From NCBI GenBank assembly GCA_009763385.1, contig CM019822.1, positions 7,782,127 to 7,846,126 of the forward strand: DNA of 64,000 nt. Direction: 5' to 3'. Positions 1-9,728 of the stretch are shown piece after piece (within the stretch, counting starts at the first letter, position 1; the number at the start of each line of letters is the position of its first letter). Position numbers and translations under genes: made by a program. The notes below the pieces were generated by a model, which saw nothing but the letters and a program-made list of their open reading frames with translations, was not told the DNA's origin and searched no databases. Origin of the DNA: Coix lacryma-jobi var. lacryma-jobi. Lineage: Eukaryota > Streptophyta > Magnoliopsida > Poales > Poaceae.

Positions 1-548
1 GCTTCAAGGGCCTCTTCGGTGGCCAGGGCCGCTAGGGCTTCGAGCGAGTCGAGGTGGACGTTGGCCTCCCCACGCTCGACGCACTCCACGTCGCAGTGGT
101 ACGCGTGCTCGTAGGAGGTGTCGATGGTGATGACCCCTTTCGGCCCCGACATCTTGAGCTTCAAGTACGTGTAGTTGGGAACCGCCATGAACTTGGCGTA
201 GCCTGGCCTGCCGATGATGGCGTGGTAGGTCCCTTGGAACCCGACCACCTCGAAGGTGAGCGTCTCCCGGCGAAAGTTAGCCGGCGTGCCAAAGCAAACC
301 GGCAGGTCGATGCGCCCGAGGGGGTGAGCCTTCTTCCCTGGTACGACTCCGTGGAACCCCCCGACGCTGGGTCGGAGCTGATCCCTCAAAATCCCCAGGA
401 GGTCGAGAGTCTCGAGGTATATGACGTTGAGGCTCGAGCCCCCATCCATCAACACCTTGGAGAACCGTACGTCGACGATGACGGGGTCGACGACGAGGGG
501 TACGCCCTCGGATTTACGACATGGTCCGGATGGTCGTTACTGGAGTAG
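1..548 (-). pseudogene. Ty3/gypsy gag-pol fragment, retropepsin region (decayed)
   Basis: Read on the minus strand, about 470-1 encodes a retroviral-type aspartic protease segment: VLMDGGSSLNVIY around the active-site Asp, then IIGRPGY and FMAVPNYTYLKLKMSG, the typical arrangement in plant Tat-like gypsy polyproteins. The sequence just upstream (SSNDHPDHV, about 515-540) is also characteristic of this family but lies in another frame, so a frameshift separates the two, and an in-frame TAA lies near 541. The piece runs off the left edge of the window, so RT and integrase, if present, are outside it. The DGG active site is usual for this lineage. Family is clear; clade name is inference. Confidence 0.8.
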
Positions 549-1030
549 GTGGATGCATTAAATGCGCGGTATGGGGTTGAGGAGCAGGAAGCTTCCTCTT
601 CGTGGAGGGCTTCGAAGGGTAGTGGAGCGCTAGCTCGAGGCCGGGCGCGGAGGGCTCGGGTGAGCGGAGGTTGAGCTCCAGCTCGAGGCCTAGGGTGTGA
701 TGAGCCTCGAGGGATAGGCTATCGTGCTGGAGGGGCTCGAGGTCCCCCCGCGCGTCCCGAGGTGCGGTGCATAGCTGTAGCGGCTCGAGGGGTAGGTTAC
801 CAGGAGGCGGTCGGTAAGGTTTTGGCAAGTCTAAGCTCCCTGGCGGTGGGCCAGCGTTGCAGGCTCCGAGGGGTTGGTTTCTTGGAAGGTTAGCCTAGCT
901 GAGTTTATTAATTGGTGTTCTAGGTTTAACCTATTTGTTTGCGTTGATTGGGGTACCCCTTTGGTGTTCCCCCGACAACAACCCATATAGTATAGTTCTG
1001 GACGTTTTCCTTTTGAATTCACTCGTGAAG

Positions 1031-1142
1031 GACCTTTAGTCCCGGTCGGTGAATAAAGGTTGGTTTTTAGTCCCGAACACAATTTTTTATCGAGACTAAA
1101 GCTCAGTTGATAGATCGATCAAAGACATGTTCTCTAGTAGTG
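1031..1142. mobile_element. CACTA (En/Spm)-like terminal fragment
   Basis: The stretch contains repeated tttagtcccg motifs (about 1035 and 1067) and ends in ttctctagtagtg (1130-1142). Its reverse complement, CACTACTAGAGAA, resembles the terminal inverted repeat of grass CACTA elements, whose subterminal regions commonly repeat TTTAGTCCCGG. I do not see the opposite terminus. DNA between about 549 and 1030 is GC-rich, has no recognisable coding content, and may be the inner part of this element or of the gypsy fragment. Confidence 0.4.
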
Positions 1143-1353
1143 TCAGATAAACAAATTAAAAGCTAGCTGAGCAATTATTCCCCCTAATGCGGCAGCAGAG
1201 AGTTTTGACGTTTGACCATGCAAAATAGCTGGAGGCCTTCAATTCGTCCCCGCGAGTCAGTCAAAAACTGATCGTCCACAGAAAATCAAAAACCAATTAA
1301 CCACATTAGCCGCGTCTATAAATAAAGTATAAACTTTGCTGGCTACCCCACTG

Positions 1354-1428
1354 ATCGTCTATGCGCCGTCCAACATCTGCCATGTAGAGTTACTCTACAT
1401 GGCAGATGTTGGACGACGCATAGACGAT
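1354..1428. repeat. 75-bp near-perfect palindrome
   Basis: Two 37-nt arms (1354-1390 and 1392-1428) are reverse complements with one mismatch and only one base between them. A transcript would fold into a hairpin with essentially no loop, unlike a typical plant miRNA precursor. The right arm ends directly at the LINE fragment that starts near 1431. Confidence 0.9.
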
Positions 1429-1430
1429 GA

Positions 1431-1637
1431 AGACATGGGCTGCAGGATATAAGCAGTTGCATCATGTGTGACCGGGCAGAAGAAAAGATTAACCACAACA
1501 TTCTTGGCTGCGTTTTTAGTAGAGAGGTGTGGAGCCTTTGCCTAGCCGCCTTCAACTTGCATGGACTGATCGACGTCCGTGAACAGAAGATTATGCAATG
1601 GTGGTTACTTTCAAGACGTTGTTTGCCCAACATTTAA
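1431..1637 (+). pseudogene. LINE reverse transcriptase C-terminal zinc-binding (zf-RVT) fragment
   Basis: A 68-codon reading frame ending in TAA encodes a segment with CIMCDRAEEKINH, then ILGCVFSREVW, then MQWWLLSRRCLP. This order (C-x2-C, acidic stretch, N-H, GC.FSR.VW, WW...R) is the zf-RVT domain found at the C terminus of plant non-LTR reverse transcriptases and of many derived pseudogenes. No start codon or RT core is present, so it is an isolated fragment. The upstream codon in frame is a stop at the edge of the palindrome. The frame on the opposite strand is a shadow. Confidence 0.75.
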
Positions 1638-1893
1638 TGCTACATACATATGTCCAAATACTGATGTGATAAAGAGAGAGTGAAAAAAGTTAGAAGTTTT
1701 ATGAAATCTAAATAAGGTCTTCGACCCCTTTTTTTTTTTAAAAAAAAGGGCACACTTGGATTGGATTTTGTTTGCCAGCACGCACCTCTGACACGGTCGC
1801 TTAACGCAAAATAATATATACGTACTATAGGAGTACTCTTTAGCAGCCTTTTCTTATACTGTAACTCGATCAGATTTTGCTTGCTTGTGACAG

Positions 1894-2154
1894 TACTTCC
1901 TTCATCCATAAAAACATGCAATTATAGGATCTGTGCCGGTTAAATTAGTTTAAGTTTAATCAAGATTATAATAAAAAGTATTAGTATTTATGTTGTTAAA
2001 TAAAATTATTATAAAAATATATTCTACTAATAATCTAATGGTATACTTTTTTAAATCAAGAATGTTAGTACTTTTTATATAATTTTGATCAAAGTTCACA
2101 TTGTTTGACTCGTCGATAAGCGAGAATTGCATGTTTTGTTGGACGGAGGTAGTA
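1894..2154. mobile_element. Stowaway-like MITE, about 260 bp
   Basis: The ends are inverted repeats of about 30 bp (tacttccttcatccataaaa at the left; the right end reads ttgttggacggaggtagta), with an AT-rich interior and TA at each boundary. These are hallmarks of Tc1/mariner-derived Stowaway MITEs. Non-coding. Confidence 0.7.
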
Positions 2155-2285
2155 TAGTATAGACTTCCTCTTCTCGTGGAGGAGTTTGTTGGCGCGCGCA
2201 TTATTGCTACAAATCCATAGAGATTATGCCCCTGCTATATTTGATTCTCCATTGTAACTAATCTGAATCCATGTAATTATGTATG

Positions 2286-2805
2286 TACTCCCTCCATATT
2301 GTAAAAACTTGACGTTTCAGACAGCGACACGGTCTCCAAAACATCACTTTGACCACTTATTTTTTAAAAAATATTTATTGGAAAGTGGTATATGTATATT
2401 TTTATGAAAGTACTCCCTCCATCCCAAATGATAAGGCATTCCAAGAATCTTGGAGAGTCAAAATTTTTCAACTTTGACCAAATTTATATAATAAGATAAT
2501 AATATTTATGATACCAACTAAGTACAATTAGATTCTTCATTAGTTATATTTTGATAATATACATATTTGATGTCATAAATCTTATGTTTCTCTTAGAATT
2601 TTGGTCAAAGTTAAAAAATTTGACTCTCCAATATTCTTGGAATGCCTTGTAATTTGGGATGGAGGGAGTACTTTTCAAGACAAATTTATTTATATGATTT
2701 TTACATCTCTAAACTCAATAATTTAAAAGTTATTTATGATTTATATTCTCAATGTTTGACCCACACCTTGTCCAAAACGTCATCTTTTTCAATATGGAGG
2801 GAGTA
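2286..2805. mobile_element. Stowaway-like MITE (family A) interrupted by another MITE
   Basis: Starts ctccctccatattg and ends caatatggagggag, flanked by TA. The interior matches two uninterrupted copies in this window (18299-18552 and 49550-49812), including the gaccgtgtcgctgt-type segment. A second MITE (2411-2670) splits it. Removing that insert restores the family-A interior seen in the other copies. Confidence 0.85.
2411..2670. mobile_element. Stowaway-like MITE (family B) nested in family A
   Basis: Inverted termini ctccctccatcccaaat and atttgggatggagggag flank an AT-rich interior, with TA target duplications at 2411-2412 and 2669-2670. A diverged copy in inverted orientation lies at 49234-49472. 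Confidence 0.85.
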
Positions 2806-2955
2806 CCGTCCTAGCTAGAAAAACAAATCGATCGAATTTCAAGGTTCTCTCAACGATTATTGCAACAAAGATTCCTGGGCACATGTTGCGCCGCCGCCTT
2901 GGTCGCCAGGAGAGATCAGATCACATCGTACGCGACCACAAACATTAAAGAGTCC

Positions 2956-3008
2956 TACTTCCGTTCTGTTACAAAACCGTGTCCTCTCACATTCAGAAGG
3001 AGGGAGTA
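2956..3008. mobile_element. Very short Stowaway-like MITE remnant
   Basis: This 53-bp stretch begins tacttccgt, contains aaaaccgtgtcctctcaca and ends ggagggagta. The core is shared with the 95-bp MITE in the kinase intron (21184-21278), so it looks like a decayed relative. Confidence 0.45.
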
Positions 3009-3019
3009 GTAGCTACTAG

Positions 3020-3129
3020 GATGTTTCTAATCAAATTAACCTCTTGCAGGCAATCATGCACGAATGCCTTCGTCGATGTTTCTAATCAAATTAACCTCTT
3101 GCAGGCAATCATGCACGAATGCCTTCGTC
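3020..3129. repeat. 55-bp perfect tandem duplication
   Basis: Two identical 55-bp units (3020-3074 and 3075-3129) start gatgtttctaatcaaat. Small reading frames crossing them have no recognisable product. The flanking GC-rich DNA to about 3720 has only unsupported ORFs. Confidence 0.9.
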
Positions 3130-3882
3130 GTCACCACTCCCATCATGCCAACGGTACCTAGCGACGCGACACACGCGGCAGCAGCCAGCAGCAGTTACAG
3201 GTGTAGTACAGGTGCTCGCTCGTCGTCGCCGCCGCCGCCGCCGGTTGTCTTCTTCCGGGTCTAATCGTTCGTCGCGGCTGCTGACTGCTCCAGAAGGGCA
3301 GGTAGGCGAGCGTATCTAGCGCAATAGGACGACAAAGCGATACGCATGCAACAGAAGTTGCTGATTGGATGATTGCTTGCTTGCTTGCCATTGCCATGGC
3401 CTTGCATGCATGCATGCGCATGATGAATTGAATTGACGATGGGGGTTGGTGTGGAGCACGCGGCCGCGCGCGCGCGTGCCGGCGCAGCAGGCCTTGCCTT
3501 GCAGTTCCTCTCTTCCGTCCGGCCTTTCCTGTGGCCGGATTCCTGCTGGGGTCGACGATGCATGCAAGGGCGCATGTGCTCGTGGATCCTGTCGCTGATT
3601 GCGTAGTGAGCACGAGCGCGCCTCTAGTAGCTCTGGCCTGCCATGTAATAATAGCTCGAACAAAGAAAGGGCGTAAATAGCTCGGCGAGCAGTTCTCAAC
3701 AATTCCAAGTTTTCGCCCCACAATTTTCTAATTTTAGAAGGCTGTATAGAGAAAATTCCATATTTTACAACTTTTATTTAGGGACAACTTATATATCCAT
3801 ATGTTTTCGATATTCATCTCTTTAGGAAATTTTCTACGGTGAAAGGTTTTACATGCAACCTACACACACAAGTTTAATTTTA
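3130..3882. other. Intergenic, no supported gene
   Basis: A GC-rich block (3130-3660) with a CCG run near 3230 and a (CG)n-like run near 3463 is followed by AT-rich DNA up to the LTR retrotransposon. Reading frames on both strands overlap each other and encode arginine- and alanine-rich low-complexity sequence. I see no domain, splice pattern or homology, so I do not call a gene. Confidence 0.5.
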
Positions 3883-3887
3883 AATGT

Positions 3888-6800
3888 TGTGACACCCCAA
3901 TTTTAAGAACAAAATTGGAGCACAATATATGTATGTCAGGATCAATTTTCATACATATATCCACATCATAGTAAATATCAAAACAATGCTTTATTAATAA
4001 TATCGAACTTTGTTACATAAATGACCCTCGGGTCTGAAATAAAAAGTACAGACTCTCATGATAATGGACTCTAATGAAGACTCTGATGTAGATGCGGAAA
4101 TCTGGACTCCATCTCCACAGGAACGTCGACCGGGGGTAGCGCCATCCTAGTACAGGTCGTCAGGGTCGTAGCCTCCGTCTTCTAGATACTCCTGCTCCTC
4201 GTACGTGTAGTCTCCGGCGTCTGGGTGGGGTAGCAGGGGGGACAAAGAGGAAGGGTGAGTACATCGAAATGTACTCCGCAAGTGTAGGAAATATATGCTT
4301 AGGAGGCTTATAACAAAGGTAGGCTGACTTTGTTTGACTCAAGCGCCTAAAGCGACACACCCTATTAATCCTATTAATCCTATGCACCTATTTACTAGGT
4401 TACAGACAGACTCTGTAGTAAAGTAACAACACTCGGAGTCGCACCGAGCAAACCACACTCGGAGTCACACCGAGCAACCAACACCTGAAGTCCATCAGGC
4501 AACCGCACCTGAAGTCCATCAGATGACCCGAACCCAAAACCAACCAGTAACCCACTAATCTCAAAGAAGTCCAAGCCGCTCGTGACCGTGAGCACGGCTG
4601 ATATATCAGTTTTACACTCTGCAGAGGTTGCACATCGTTACCCATGAGTCGTGCAGATCCCGTCACGCTAAACACTGCCGAGGTGCATAGCGGGTTGCAC
4701 TGCAAGGCCTTTACAAAGCCCCCTCCAAGTCCGTTCCACACGTACCTCTAAGGTTTCACCCCGTACAAAGGTCTACGACCCCCAGGGCCCCCTCGTGAGC
4801 CACTAAAACAAACCCTGTGTGGACCCTCAACTTAGAGGTAACTAATTAATTAGCCAGGTCCAGCCCATCCAGATCTCATGGTTGCGCTGTCAAGCCGGGT
4901 TACATGCTCTGAGAATCGGGTCCTAGGGATCCAGGCAGGATATGTCTAGCACGAGCCCCGAACCAAAAACCAAAAGCAGTTGCCGAGTCCCACGGCATAA
5001 AACCACCAGTACGGGTCCATCCTGCCGGATTTACCTAATCACCATGTTTCTACAAAATTACCATGACCACGTTCATTTCATAGTTCATTAATCAAGATTA
5101 TAAACATTTTAACTCCCATCCCAACCATGACTGCAGGGCTAAGCAAGACACCTACCCGAACATCCCAAAACAGACGACAAGGATAATATAAACAAATTCT
5201 AGTAAACCCTAACATGGGATTCAAATTAGTGACAAGCATGCATCTACAAGATCTAACTACTCTAGTACCAAAAGTAAAATAAAGTAGGTGCAAGATGTTC
5301 AAGGACACTTGCCTTCGGACTGGGTCGAATCAACTGGGTCGCAAGGATGGTCTGGAGCGTCCTCGTACTCCGCACTCTCTGGCCCAAGCAACATACATGG
5401 CACAATACATAGAAATAAATAACAGTACAACAAACAGTATGAAAACAGTAAACTAATAGATCTACTGCGTAGAGAACGAAATTATAAATCTAACGCAAGT
5501 TGAATGGGTCAAAACGGAGTTAAAACGTGAAAGTTATGGGCTTTTGAAGTCGGGTGGCAAAACTGTAAATCAGTTGAAGTCATTTTCGTAATTTAAATAA
5601 AAGAAAACTGAATTAAAAAGGAAACAGGAGCGGGCCTCATTTAGCTGGAAGTGCATGGGCTAGATCGCAAAGTTTTGGAAGACTTAGAACACTAATGTGG
5701 AGCGCGGGTTGATTTCCGAAAAAGGCAGGGGCTCTTTAACAAAAGTGCATCGGCGAAGGGGTATTGGCTTTTCTCGGCCGTTGATCTGGTGATGGGTGGT
5801 TGTGATTAGATCAGGGCGGACGGCTATGAGGTGGACCGCGCCTCGTTTTGACGTAAACCGAGGGGCTAGAACACAAAATCCCCGAGACTCAGTGAATAGT
5901 GCTTTAGGACTGCGGGTTGGTTCAAAGAATTGTGGAGGGGTCTTTTGCAATTTCACCACGGCCGGTCGGCGCGACGTGGCTGCGGCTGATGTGGCGGACG
6001 CGTGGCGCATAGCGATGGGTGCGGTGCACCACGCGACTTGTGCGTTGGCTGACGCAGCGGGGTGGACTGCGTCCACGGCTCGGTGGACTCGGTCTATACC
6101 GGTTCGCAGCAGGGTTCTAATCTTAGCCGTAGATCTAAGATCGGACGGTGCAGGCAGGATAGGAGGGGGGGCCTCGCCGGCCGGCGCTGAGGGACGCGGC
6201 GGCGGGGTACAGGAGACGGCAGCGCCATGCCTGCGCTTGCGGCACCGCTCGGACTAAGCCCTAGGAACCGGTAGCGACCTAGGGAAACTATGGGGAGGGG
6301 AGCGGAGGAGATGGCGAGCTCACCGAGGGGACTTGCGCGGTCGAAGGAGGCCCGGGTACGTGGGTTTGACGATGAGGGCGGTCGCGGTGGTTCCGAGCTC
6401 CGGCGTGGTCCGCTGACGGCGCTCCCGGGCGCCGAGTCCACCGGAGATGACCCTGTGGGCGCGGTGCGTCCTTGCAAGACCGAGGGAGGGTCCGGTGTGG
6501 TGGTTCACAGCGTCGTCGAGGTTCCCGTGAGCTCCAGTGAGGGAGGCAATGGCGATGGCGGCTGTGTGCTTCGTGAGGGAGAAAGGAGGGTTGGGGCACG
6601 GGTAAGGCTTCTTGTAGGCGGAGGTATGGGTGGTGGTGCGATCTTCTAGCGGATCGGATCGGGGACGCGGGATTGAGTGCGAGCGCGAAGGGCGGAGCGG
6701 GGGTTGGGGACGGACCCGACAGACGGGCCCCGCCTGTCAGCGAGAAGCAAGGGAGGGAGGGGCGCCGGCGCTGCGGCCTGGTGCGGATGGTGGAGCGGGC

Positions 6801-7359
6801 CGTGGCTTGCGCTGGGCCGCGAGGGGAAGAGGGGAGGACGGGCCGGCGCGGAAGAGAGAGCGGGCCGAGGCCGCGGGGAAATGGAGGGAGGTGCACGCGG
6901 CGTGGGCCAGCCGCAGGCGTGCGGGAAGAGGGGGGGTGGGCCAGCGGGGCGCGGCTGGGCTGGAAGTGGAGATAGGGGAAGCCCAAGCCATTCCGTTTCC
7001 TTTTCTTTTCTAAAACCTTTTCAAATTTATTTCAATTCTAGATTCAAATCTGTTTGAAATCAAAACATCTTTGCAAATTTAGGAAACATTTTCCCTAGAT
7101 TTTGAAACAAAATTTGGAGTTTCATTTTGTAAAATTTTCTGAAACCTTTTTATTTTACTTTCTAAATAGAATAAAACCGATTCGCCCTATCGGGTTTTAA
7201 CAAAAATTATTTACCACACAATAAAAATATGCAATGGCACGAATGCAACATGAAAATGAATAAATAAAATTTTATTTTCCTCCACTATTAAATATACCAA
7301 CCTATTTAATTTCTAATTAATTTAATTCAATTGGGGAAAATTTAAATTAGGGTGTTACA
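3888..7359 (-). repeat. 3' LTR of the Tekay-type element
   Basis: 3472 bp, reading TGTAACACCC...GGGTGTCACA on the minus strand, with TG...CA ends. It is collinear with 14239-17715. Scattered differences are mostly transitions (for example ttacag/ttatag, cccact/cccgct). Several open frames in its GC-rich middle (about 5700-7000) recur in the other LTR and have no recognisable product. Confidence 0.95.
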
Positions 7360-7373
7360 ATCCTACCCCCTTA
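7360..7373 (-). other. Polypurine tract of the Tekay-type element
   Basis: On the minus strand the sequence immediately before the 3' LTR reads taagggggtaggat, a G-rich polypurine tract that primes plus-strand DNA synthesis in LTR retrotransposons. Confidence 0.8.
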
Positions 7374-7393
7374 GAAGAATCTCGTCCTCGAGA

Positions 7394-8488
7394 TTAGGAA
7401 GAGTCGGCGAAGAGATGAGGAAAATCTGCCCGAAGATTATCTTCTTTCTCCCATGTGGCTTCTTCTTCGGAGTAATGCTTCCATTGCACCTTGCAGATTT
7501 TAATCCTCTTGTTGCGAGTACCTCGTTCCATCATGTCCAGAATCTTGATCGGCTCGGAGAATGTCAGATCATCCCGCAGATCAAGCTCCTCAAGTGGCAA
7601 CTGCTCCTCTGGAACTCTGAGGCATCTCTTCAGCTGGGATACATGGAATACATTATGGATACCTGCCAGCCGTGCAGGCAACTCCAGCTGATAAGCAACT
7701 GCACCTTTCTTATCCATCACCTTGAAAAGGCCAATGAATCTCGGGGATAACTTCCCTTTGACATTAAACCTCCGGAGACCTCGGAAAGGTGACACCTTTA
7801 GATAGACATAGTCCCCGATCTGGAATTCCAGCTCTGGTCGTCTAACATCTGCATAACTCTTCTGTCTGGACTGAGCTGTCTTCAGGTTGCTTCTGATTTG
7901 CCGGACCTGTTCTTCAGCTTCTTCTAAAGATTCAGGGCCAAAGACTTTCCTTTCTCCAACCTGATTCCAGAACAGGGGAGTTCTGCACTTCCTGCCATAC
8001 AGTGCCTCGAAAGGTGACATCTTCAGACTGGCCTGATAGCTGTTGTTATATGAGAACTCTGCATATGGCAGACTCACATCCCAACTCTGGCTATTCTGAA
8101 GCGCACTGGCTCTCAACATATCCTCCAGAATCTGATTCACCCTCTCTGTCTGTCCATCAGTCTGAGGATGATAAGCCGAACTGAAACTGAGGCGAGTGTC
8201 CATAGACTCATGCAACCGCTTCCAGAATCTGGATGTGAACTGTGTACCTCTGTCAGATACTATGATCTTAGGTACTCCATGCAAGCATACAATGCGGGAC
8301 ATGTACAGCTCTGCCAGCTTCGGGCCCTGATATGTCTCCTTGACCGGAATGAAGTGAGCCACCTTGGTCAACCGATCAACTATGACCCAGATGGAGTCAT
8401 ATCCAGACTGTGTCCTGGGCAAACCAGTGATGAAATCCATGCTGATCTCTTCCCATTTCCACTCGGGAATCTGCAGAGGCTGTAACAA
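7394..8488 (-). pseudogene. Integrase core and C-terminal chromodomain (Tekay-type pol, 3' part)
   Basis: A 364-codon frame starts a few codons into the integrase region. Visible features in order: the catalytic core with MDFITGLP, VSDRGTQFTS and YHPQTDGQTERVNQ (D, D and E of the DDE triad); LYGRKCRTPL; the GDYVYLKVSP GPY/F-like segment with FIGLFKV and YQLELP; and a C-terminal chromodomain ending KVQWKHYSEEEATWE. The chromodomain is the chromovirus hallmark, thought to guide integration to particular chromatin. Upstream, the same frame is separated from the rest of pol by a single TAG (8501-8503) where family members have a sense codon. The methionine at 8488 is just the first after that stop. 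Confidence 0.9.
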
Positions 8489-8500
8489 ACCAGCGGGTCT

Positions 8501-9728
8501 CTAATGTTGGGCCTTAACCCTCTGACATGTGTCACACAAAGCCACATACTCTGCTACTTCCCTCTTCATCCCATACCACCAGTAATACTGCTTCAGATCC
8601 TGGTACATCTTGGTATTGCCTGGGTGAAGAGAGTAGGCTGAATCATGAGCTTCTCTCAAGATCAACTCCTTGATAGCCTTCACATCTGGAACACAGATCC
8701 TGCCTCTGAACCATAAGACACCCTGATCATCCTCTGCGAAGCCTGGGGCTTTGTCCTCCTTGATCGACTGTCTGATCTCCAGAAGATACTCATCAGTGAG
8801 CTGCCCTACCCGGATATCACGCTCAAGTGTCGAATCAACCTCTAAGGCTACTGCATCAGTGTGGCCAAGAATACCCAAGTTGAGCTTCACAAACTCCTCA
8901 TGCAACTCGGGCTGCTGCTCCTTGATCTCAAGCACATTACAGTAGACCTTCCTGCTCAAGGCATCTGCAACAACATTCGCCTTGCCTGGATGATAGTTGA
9001 TACTCAGATCATAGTCTTTGATCAACTCGAGCCATCTCCGTTGGCGAAGATTCAGATCTGGTTGGGTGAAAATGTACTTCAAGCTCTTATGATCAGTGTA
9101 TATCTCCGTCTTCTTGCCCATCAGATAATGTCTCCAGATCTTCAGAGCATGAACAACAGCTGCCAACTCTAGATCATGTGTAGGATAATTGAGCTCATGC
9201 TTCCTGAGCTGTCTCGAGGCATAAGCAATCACACGACCTTCCTGCATAAGCACACATCCCAGACCCTGACGCGAAGCATCACAATACACCGTGAAGTTCT
9301 TCTGGACATCTGGCATGACAAGAATAGGAGCAGAGGTCAATCTCGCTTTCAACTCCTCGAAACCAGTCTGGCATTCAGGGGACCATACAAACTTGGCACC
9401 CTTCTCAGTCAGTCTCGTCATTGGCTTCACGATCTTGGAGAATCCCTCAATGAATCTGCGATAATATCCCGCCATACCGAGGAAACTCCGAATCTCAGTA
9501 ACGCTCTCAGGTACCTTCCAGTCCAATATATCTTGGACCTTGCCTGGATCAACTGATACACCACCTTCTGAGATGATATGCCCCAAATAAGCAACCTTCC
9601 GCAACCAAAACTCGCATTTGCTCAGCTTTGCATACAACTGATGCTCTCTGAGCTTCTGCAACACTAACCTCAGATGCTTCTCATGTTCTTCTTCATTCTT
9701 CGAGAATATCAGGATATCATCAAGGAAC
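8501..9728 (-). pseudogene. RT C-terminal half, RNase H and integrase zinc domain (Tekay-type pol, middle part)
   Basis: After the inserted element, RT resumes with FLDDILIFSKNEEEHEKH at about 9728-9675 (second half of the catalytic box), then CEFWLRKVAYLGH and the connection domain. RNase H follows, with YCDASRQGLG, YPTHDLELAAVV and YTDHKSL carrying the catalytic acidic residues. The integrase HHCC zinc-binding region (HPGNTKMYQDL...CDTCQRVK) is last. The frame ends at a premature TAG (8501-8503), then continues open as the integrase core. The break at the 9728 end is the 1.9-kb insertion, not a natural start. Confidence 0.9.

Noticed and set aside
54..548. 164-codon plus-strand frame at the left edge
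   Set aside because: It is the antisense shadow of the gypsy protease segment, which has clear family motifs on the minus strand.
1354..1428. Palindrome considered as a miRNA precursor
   Set aside because: The arms are almost fully complementary with a one-base loop, unlike plant MIR hairpins with a sizeable loop and spaced mismatches.
3158..3723. 187- and 135-codon minus-strand frames
   Set aside because: They overlap each other in different frames, are rich in Arg/Ala/Pro and have no recognisable domain or splice pattern.
5684..7057. Several long open frames on both strands in the GC-rich part of the left LTR, e.g. 5796-6257 and 6288-6986
   Set aside because: They lie inside the LTR, recur at the matching place in the other LTR (16035-17413), overlap one another on both strands and show no domain. 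High GC content explains them.
9176..9556. 126-codon plus-strand frame and similar ones across 7352-9664
   Set aside because: Antisense shadows of the RT, RNase H and integrase frames.
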